The translations under genes were made by a program, and so were the position numbers. 9,592 bases of DNA from positions 1 to 9,592 of the forward strand of contig NZ_CAMICL010000065.1 of NCBI RefSeq assembly GCF_946221105.1, read 5' to 3'. This document shows, piece by piece, positions 6,002-9,592 of the stretch. The notes under the pieces are model-generated. The model saw only the letters and a list, made by a program, of their open reading frames with translations. It did not search any database and had not been told where the DNA came from. The stretch comes from an uncultured Corynebacterium sp. Lineage in GTDB: Bacteria; Actinomycetota; Actinomycetes; Mycobacteriales; Mycobacteriaceae. Within the stretch, counting starts at the first letter, position 1. Every line of letters begins with the position of its first letter.

Positions 6002-7696
6002 GTGGGAGCCTTTGACACCAAAGCCTGGATCGACCACTACGCCGAGTGGACCGACCCCAACCCCACCATCGGGTCGGACACCCTGGTCAGCTGGTTCAAC
6101 CAGGCGGTGGCCATGCAGCCGAAAAGCACCGCCACCTGGTTCATGGGCAAAACACTCACCTACAGCCAGCTCAACGAGCAGGTCGCCCGCGCCGGCGCCG
6201 GGCTGACCCAGCTGGGCGTGCGCCGCGGCGACCGCGTGGCCGTCGCGCTGCCGAACTGCCCGCAGCACGTCATCGCCGTCACCGCCATCCTGCGCCTGGG
6301 CGCGACCGTGGTGGAGCACAACCCGCTCTACACCGCGGCGGAACTGCAGCCGCAATTTGAAGACCACGGGGCGCGGGTAGCGATTGTCTTTGACCGGGTG
6401 GCGGAGACGTTTTCGTCGTTAAGCAAAAGCACCCAGCTCGAGACGGTGGTGGCCGTGAACATGCTCGAGGAAACCCCGCTGCACCTGCGGGCCGCGCTCG
6501 CGCTGCCCATCCCGCCGGTGACCAAGCTGCGCGCCGAGCTGACCAAACCCGCCCCCGGCGCGATGCCGTGGCGCGAATTTCTGCGGCAGCGCTCCCGCTC
6601 CGTGCACTTCCCGCAGATCACCCAGGACATGCAGGCGTTCATCCTCTACACCTCCGGCACATCCGGCAAGCCCAAGGGCGCGCCGCTGACGCACGGCAAC
6701 GTCGTGTCCGTGCTCAAGGCCGGCATGGAGTGGCTGGAGGATTGGGGCGCGGTGCGCGAGAAAGTCCTCGGTGTGCTGCCCATGTTCCACATTTACGGCC
6801 TCGCGCTGAACTACGCGCTGCCGCTGAGCATCGGCGCGGAAATGGTGCTCGTGCCGGCGCCGAAGCCGAAGCTCTACCAGGCCGCGATCACCAAAACGCG
6901 CCCGACCGTGCTGCCGGGCGTGCCCACCCTCTACGACAAAATCATCGAGTGGGCGGTGGAAACCAACGCGGATCTCTCGTCGATCCACACCTCCATCTCC
7001 GGCGCGTCCACCCTGCCTGTGGAAACCATCGAGCGCTGGGAAAACGCCACCGGCGGGCGCCTGATCGAGGGCTACGGGCTGACCGAGACCGCCCCGATCC
7101 TGGCCGGCAACCCCCTCGACGGCACGCGGCGGCCCGGCTACATCGGCCTGCCGTTTCCCAACACCGAAATCCGCATCGCGGACCCCGACGACCCGTCGCG
7201 CACCATGCCCGACGGCGAACCCGGGGAGCTGCTCGCGCGCGGGCCCCAGGTCTTTTCCGGCTACCTCAACAGCCCCGAAGCCAACGAGCGCGCGTTCCAC
7301 GACGGCTGGTTCCGCACCGGCGACATGGCGGTGATGGAGCCGGACGGCTGGATCAAACTGGTCGCGCGCATCAAGGAAATGATCATCACCGGCGGCTTCA
7401 ACGTCTACCCCGACGAGGTCGAAGGCGTGATGCGCAATCACCCGGACATCGAGGACATCGCGGTCGTGGGCCGCCCACGCCCGGACGGCTCCGAGGATGT
7501 CGTCGCCTGCATCACGCTTATCGACGGCTCCGCCCTCGACCCCGACGGCCTCAAGGCCTACGCCCGGCAGCGCCTGACCCGCTACAAGGTCCCGCGCGAC
7601 TTCTACCACTTTGACCAGCTCAACAGGGACCAGACCGGCAAGATCAGGCGGCGGGAAGTGCGCGACACGCTACTGCAGTTGCTTACGCAACCGTAG
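6002..7696 (+). CDS. fadD: FadD-type long-chain fatty-acid CoA ligase, paralog 1
   Basis: Adenylate-forming enzyme (ANL superfamily, 564 aa) expected to activate a fatty acid with ATP to acyl-AMP and transfer it to CoA, feeding exogenous fatty acids into lipid synthesis or beta-oxidation; cytosolic or membrane-associated. The start is GTG 6002, set by AGGAGG six bases upstream. Visible motifs: VVEHNPLYT (103-111) of FadD-like enzymes, P-loop A3 YTSGTSGKPKG (216-226), A5 YGLTETAP (358-365), A7 TGD (439-441), the FACS signature region DGWFRTGDM (434-442) to GGFNVYP (464-470), hinge-region RIKE (456-459) and A10 GKIRR with Lys547. The length is close to E. coli FadD. The chain-length preference cannot be read from sequence. 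The second ligase follows after 33 bases with its own -10 signal. The 3' half shares long identical DNA runs with that paralog. A fatty acyl-AMP ligase is less likely given the FACS motifs. Confidence 0.95.
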   Translation: MGAFDTKAWIDHYAEWTDPNPTIGSDTLVSWFNQAVAMQPKSTATWFMGKTLTYSQLNEQVARAGAGLTQLGVRRGDRVAVALPNCPQHVIAVTAILRLGATVVEHNPLYTAAELQPQFEDHGARVAIVFDRVAETFSSLSKSTQLETVVAVNMLEETPLHLRAALALPIPPVTKLRAELTKPAPGAMPWREFLRQRSRSVHFPQITQDMQAFILYTSGTSGKPKGAPLTHGNVVSVLKAGMEWLEDWGAVREKVLGVLPMFHIYGLALNYALPLSIGAEMVLVPAPKPKLYQAAITKTRPTVLPGVPTLYDKIIEWAVETNADLSSIHTSISGASTLPVETIERWENATGGRLIEGYGLTETAPILAGNPLDGTRRPGYIGLPFPNTEIRIADPDDPSRTMPDGEPGELLARGPQVFSGYLNSPEANERAFHDGWFRTGDMAVMEPDGWIKLVARIKEMIITGGFNVYPDEVEGVMRNHPDIEDIAVVGRPRPDGSEDVVACITLIDGSALDPDGLKAYARQRLTRYKVPRDFYHFDQLNRDQTGKIRRREVRDTLLQLLTQP

Positions 7697-7713
7697 GTTC
7701 GCGGGTAAGCAAC
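7678..7713. promoter_or_regulatory. Imperfect hairpin between the two ligase genes (terminator or operator)
   Basis: GTTGCTTAC (7678-7686) and GTAAGCAAC (7705-7713) are perfect 9-bp inverted arms. Between them, GC plus AACC pairs with GGTT and GC around a GTA loop, leaving a one-base and a two-base bulge, so about 15 bp can pair in 36 bases. The TAG stop of the first ligase (7694-7696) begins in the apical loop. No T tract follows on either strand, which weakens the terminator reading. It holds copy B of the shared motif (7683-7699) and ends four bases before the next -10, so an operator is also plausible. Confidence 0.5.
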
Positions 7714-7716
7714 GCG

Positions 7717-7722
7717 TAGGGT
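7717..7722 (+). promoter_or_regulatory. Putative -10 of the second acyl-CoA ligase (leaderless start)
   Basis: TAGGGT, the same hexamer as before the first protease gene, ends 7 bases before ATG 7730. No Shine-Dalgarno sequence is present at normal spacing, which supports a leaderless transcript. The -35 position (about 7694-7699, TAGGTT) falls inside the hairpin and shared motif. Confidence 0.45.
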
Positions 7723-7729
7723 GGTGCGC

Positions 7730-9466
7730 ATGGCTCTCACCCCATCCAACGTCAACGACGTCAAACCCTGGCTGCAGTACTACCCCGAGTGGACCGCGCA
7801 CTCGCTGGAATACGGCGAGAAAACCCTCGGCGAGCTGTACCAGGAAAACCTGTCGAAGAACGTCTCGCGCATCGCCACCCGCTTCTTCGGTCGCACCCAA
7901 ACCTTCGGCGAGCTCGACCGCGAGGTGCGCCGCGCCGCCGCCGGGCTGAAAGCCTTCGGCGTGCGCCCCGGCGACCGCGTGGCCATCATGCTGCCCAACT
8001 GCCCCCAGCACGTCGCCGCGTTTTTCGCCGTGCAGATGATCGGCGGCGTGGTGGTGGAGCACAACCCCCTCTACACCGCCCACGAGCTGCGCCCCCAGTT
8101 CATCGACCACGGCGCCCGCATCGCCATCGCCTGGGACAAAGCCGCCGACACGCTGGAGAAGCTGCGCGCGGACACCCCGCTGGAAACCGTGGTCAGCGTG
8201 AACATGACCAAGGCCATGCCGCGCGCTCAGCAGCTCGCCCTGCGCATCCCGCTGCCCAAGATCCTGGAGGCCCGTGCGGCGCTCACCGCCACCAGCAAGA
8301 ACACCTCCCTGCACACGGTGCCCTGGGAGTCGCTGACCAGCTCCGCCATCGGGGGCTTAGGCGCGGACCTGCGCGTTCCCGAGGACGTCACCTCGGATTC
8401 GCCCGCCGTGATCCTCTACACCTCCGGCACCACCGGCACCCCAAAGGGCGCGGCGCTGTCGCACCGCAACCTCATTGCCAACCCGCTGCAGGGCCAGGCC
8501 TGGGTCAAGGAGCTGCAAGAAGGCAACCAGCGCATGCTGGCCACCCTGCCGTTCTTCCACGCCTACGGCCTGACGTTCTCCCTGACGCTGACCATGCTGG
8601 TCGGCTCCGAGCTCGTGCTCCTGCCGGCGCCGAAGACGGACCTGATCATGAAGGCCATCCGCATCACCCCTCCCACCTTCATCCCGGGCGTGCCTACCGT
8701 CTTCGAGCGCATCGTGAAAACGGCGAAGAAGAAAAACGTGGACCTCTCCGACGTCAAGATCGGCTTTTCCGGCGCGTCGTCGCTGCCCGCCGAGGTCATC
8801 GAGGACTGGGAGCGCGCCACCGGCGGCCGCCTCGTCGAGGGCTACGGGCTCACCGAAACCTCCCCCATCATCGTGGGCAACCCCGAATCCGGCGACCGCC
8901 GCCCCGGCTACATCGGCATCCCCTTCCCCGACACCCAGATCCGCATTGTCAACCCCGACAACCCGGACGAGGACATGCCGTTCGGCGAAGCCGGCGAGAT
9001 CCTAGCCAAGGGCCCCCAGGTCTTCTCCGGCTACTTCAACAACCCCGAAGCCACCGAAAAGGTTTTCCACGACGGCTGGTTCCGCACCGGCGACATGGGG
9101 ATCATGGAGGAAGACGGCTTTATCAAGCTGGTCTCCCGCATCAAGGAGCTCATCATCACCGGCGGCTTCAACGTCTACCCGGCCGAGGTCGAGGAGGTCA
9201 TCCGCACCCACCCGGACGTCGCCGATGTCGCGGTCGTGGGCCGCCCGCGCGAGGACGGCTCCGAGGATGTCGTCGCATGCATCGTGCTTAACGACGGCTC
9301 CGCCCTCGACCCCGACGGCCTCAAAGACTTCGCCCGCGAGCGCCTGACCCGCTACAAGGTCCCGCGCACCTTCTACCACTTCGACGAACTGGCGAAGGAC
9401 CAGATGGGCAAGATCCGCCGCCGCGAGGTGCGCGACGACCTGCTGTCCAAGCTCGCCGAGCGCTAG
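7730..9466 (+). CDS. fadD: FadD-type long-chain fatty-acid CoA ligase, paralog 2
   Basis: Adenylate-forming acyl-CoA synthetase of 578 aa with the same expected reaction as its upstream paralog: ATP-dependent activation of a fatty acid to acyl-CoA. ATG 7730 is preferred over in-frame GTG codons at 7721 and 7724 because those overlap or touch the -10 hexamer. Motifs: VVEHNPLYT (108-116), A3 YTSGTTGTPKG (230-240), A5 YGLTETSP (372-379), A7 TGD (453-455), FACS region DGWFRTGDM (448-456) to GGFNVYP (478-484), RIKE (470-473), and A10-like MGKIRR with Lys561 (Met replaces the Thr of paralog 1). It is 14 residues longer than paralog 1, mainly in the first half of the protein. The C-terminal 200 residues are very similar to the paralog while the N-terminal half is more diverged, consistent with different acyl chain preferences (inference). 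Confidence 0.95.
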   Translation: MALTPSNVNDVKPWLQYYPEWTAHSLEYGEKTLGELYQENLSKNVSRIATRFFGRTQTFGELDREVRRAAAGLKAFGVRPGDRVAIMLPNCPQHVAAFFAVQMIGGVVVEHNPLYTAHELRPQFIDHGARIAIAWDKAADTLEKLRADTPLETVVSVNMTKAMPRAQQLALRIPLPKILEARAALTATSKNTSLHTVPWESLTSSAIGGLGADLRVPEDVTSDSPAVILYTSGTTGTPKGAALSHRNLIANPLQGQAWVKELQEGNQRMLATLPFFHAYGLTFSLTLTMLVGSELVLLPAPKTDLIMKAIRITPPTFIPGVPTVFERIVKTAKKKNVDLSDVKIGFSGASSLPAEVIEDWERATGGRLVEGYGLTETSPIIVGNPESGDRRPGYIGIPFPDTQIRIVNPDNPDEDMPFGEAGEILAKGPQVFSGYFNNPEATEKVFHDGWFRTGDMGIMEEDGFIKLVSRIKELIITGGFNVYPAEVEEVIRTHPDVADVAVVGRPREDGSEDVVACIVLNDGSALDPDGLKDFARERLTRYKVPRTFYHFDELAKDQMGKIRRREVRDDLLSKLAER

Positions 9467-9475
9467 CGCTTCGGC
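9455..9475 (+). terminator. Possible GC-rich hairpin at the end of the second ligase gene
   Basis: GCCGAGCG (9455-9462) can pair with CGCTTCGGC (9467-9475), with one bulged T and a CTAG loop containing the stop codon. The stem is GC-rich, but no T tract follows, so it would be a non-canonical terminator. Weak support. Confidence 0.25.
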
Positions 9476-9592
9476 GGCGGCGCGGGCGCGGGCGCGGGCC
9501 GGCGCTCAGCGCGTAGCCGCGGGCACCCCAAGGCCTCGTCTCAAGGCCCCGCCCCGAAACCGGCTACCTACAACCGGCTGCCAGCACAAAAA
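9467..9592. other. GC-rich 3' flank without a supported gene; short repeats
   Basis: This stretch holds three exact tandem copies of CGCGGG (9481-9498), an inverted repeat GCGCT-C-AGCGC (9502-9512), a GGCCT/AGGCC inverted repeat (9532-9536, 9544-9548) and two direct copies of AACCGGCT (9558-9565, 9572-9579). On the minus strand one frame is open from the right edge to a TGA at 9508-9506, but 28 codons without recognisable similarity are not enough to call a gene. No start signals are seen. Confidence 0.5.

Noticed and set aside
5860..6021. Upstream extension of the ATPase (54 codons) into the divergent promoter region.
   Set aside because: It would cover the ligase promoter, ribosome binding site and start codon. 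The ATG at 5859 has a G-rich run at suitable spacing and the extra residues resemble no family member.
6419..7609. A 396-codon minus-strand open frame opposite the first ligase gene.
   Set aside because: The opposite strand carries all FACS motifs in order. The antisense translation is low-complexity and unlike any protein family.
1..9592. CRISPR arrays, insertion sequences, tRNA or rRNA genes.
   Set aside because: No regularly spaced repeats, transposase-like frames, terminal inverted repeats or structural RNA signatures were seen.

Overview
The window looks like a high-GC actinobacterial chromosome segment, most likely from a Corynebacterium. The main reason is a clear mycothiol glycosyltransferase (MshA) whose residues closely follow the corynebacterial enzyme; mycothiol is made only by Actinobacteria. 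The high G+C in third codon positions, the actinobacterial-type -10 elements placed directly before start codons, and an EspI-like MinD/ParA ATPase agree with this. The genus is an inference.

Layout. Bases 20-3465 hold three tandem plus-strand paralogs, each a secreted chymotrypsin-fold (S1/PA clan) serine protease with a signal peptide, an intact His-Asp-Ser triad, two probable disulfides and a helical C-terminal tail. Bases 3462-4724 (minus) hold mshA, which meets the third protease gene end to end with their stop codons overlapping. After a 148-bp spacer with repeated short motifs comes an EspI-like MinD/ParA ATPase (4873-5859, minus). A 142-bp divergent promoter region separates it from two tandem plus-strand FadD-type acyl-CoA ligases (6002-7696 and 7730-9466). 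The last 126 bases are GC-rich, with short repeats and no supported gene.

Function. Three themes can be read: extracellular proteolysis, mycothiol synthesis (cytosolic redox buffering) and activation of exogenous fatty acids. I see no evidence that they form one pathway. The ATPase belongs to a family known from type VII secretion loci, but no other ESX component is present here. Each of the two paralog groups looks like a product of local tandem duplication.

Regulation. Five of the seven genes have a TAnnnT -10-like hexamer ending 6-8 bases before the start codon, the geometry of leaderless transcription. Only the first ligase has a strong Shine-Dalgarno sequence. A near-identical 17-nt motif lies before both ligase genes and may be a common operator; the second copy is embedded in a larger imperfect hairpin. 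No clearly new system is present. The most distinctive items are the protease triplet with diverged S1 pockets and conserved flanking motifs, the shared ligase motif, and the isolated EspI-like ATPase.
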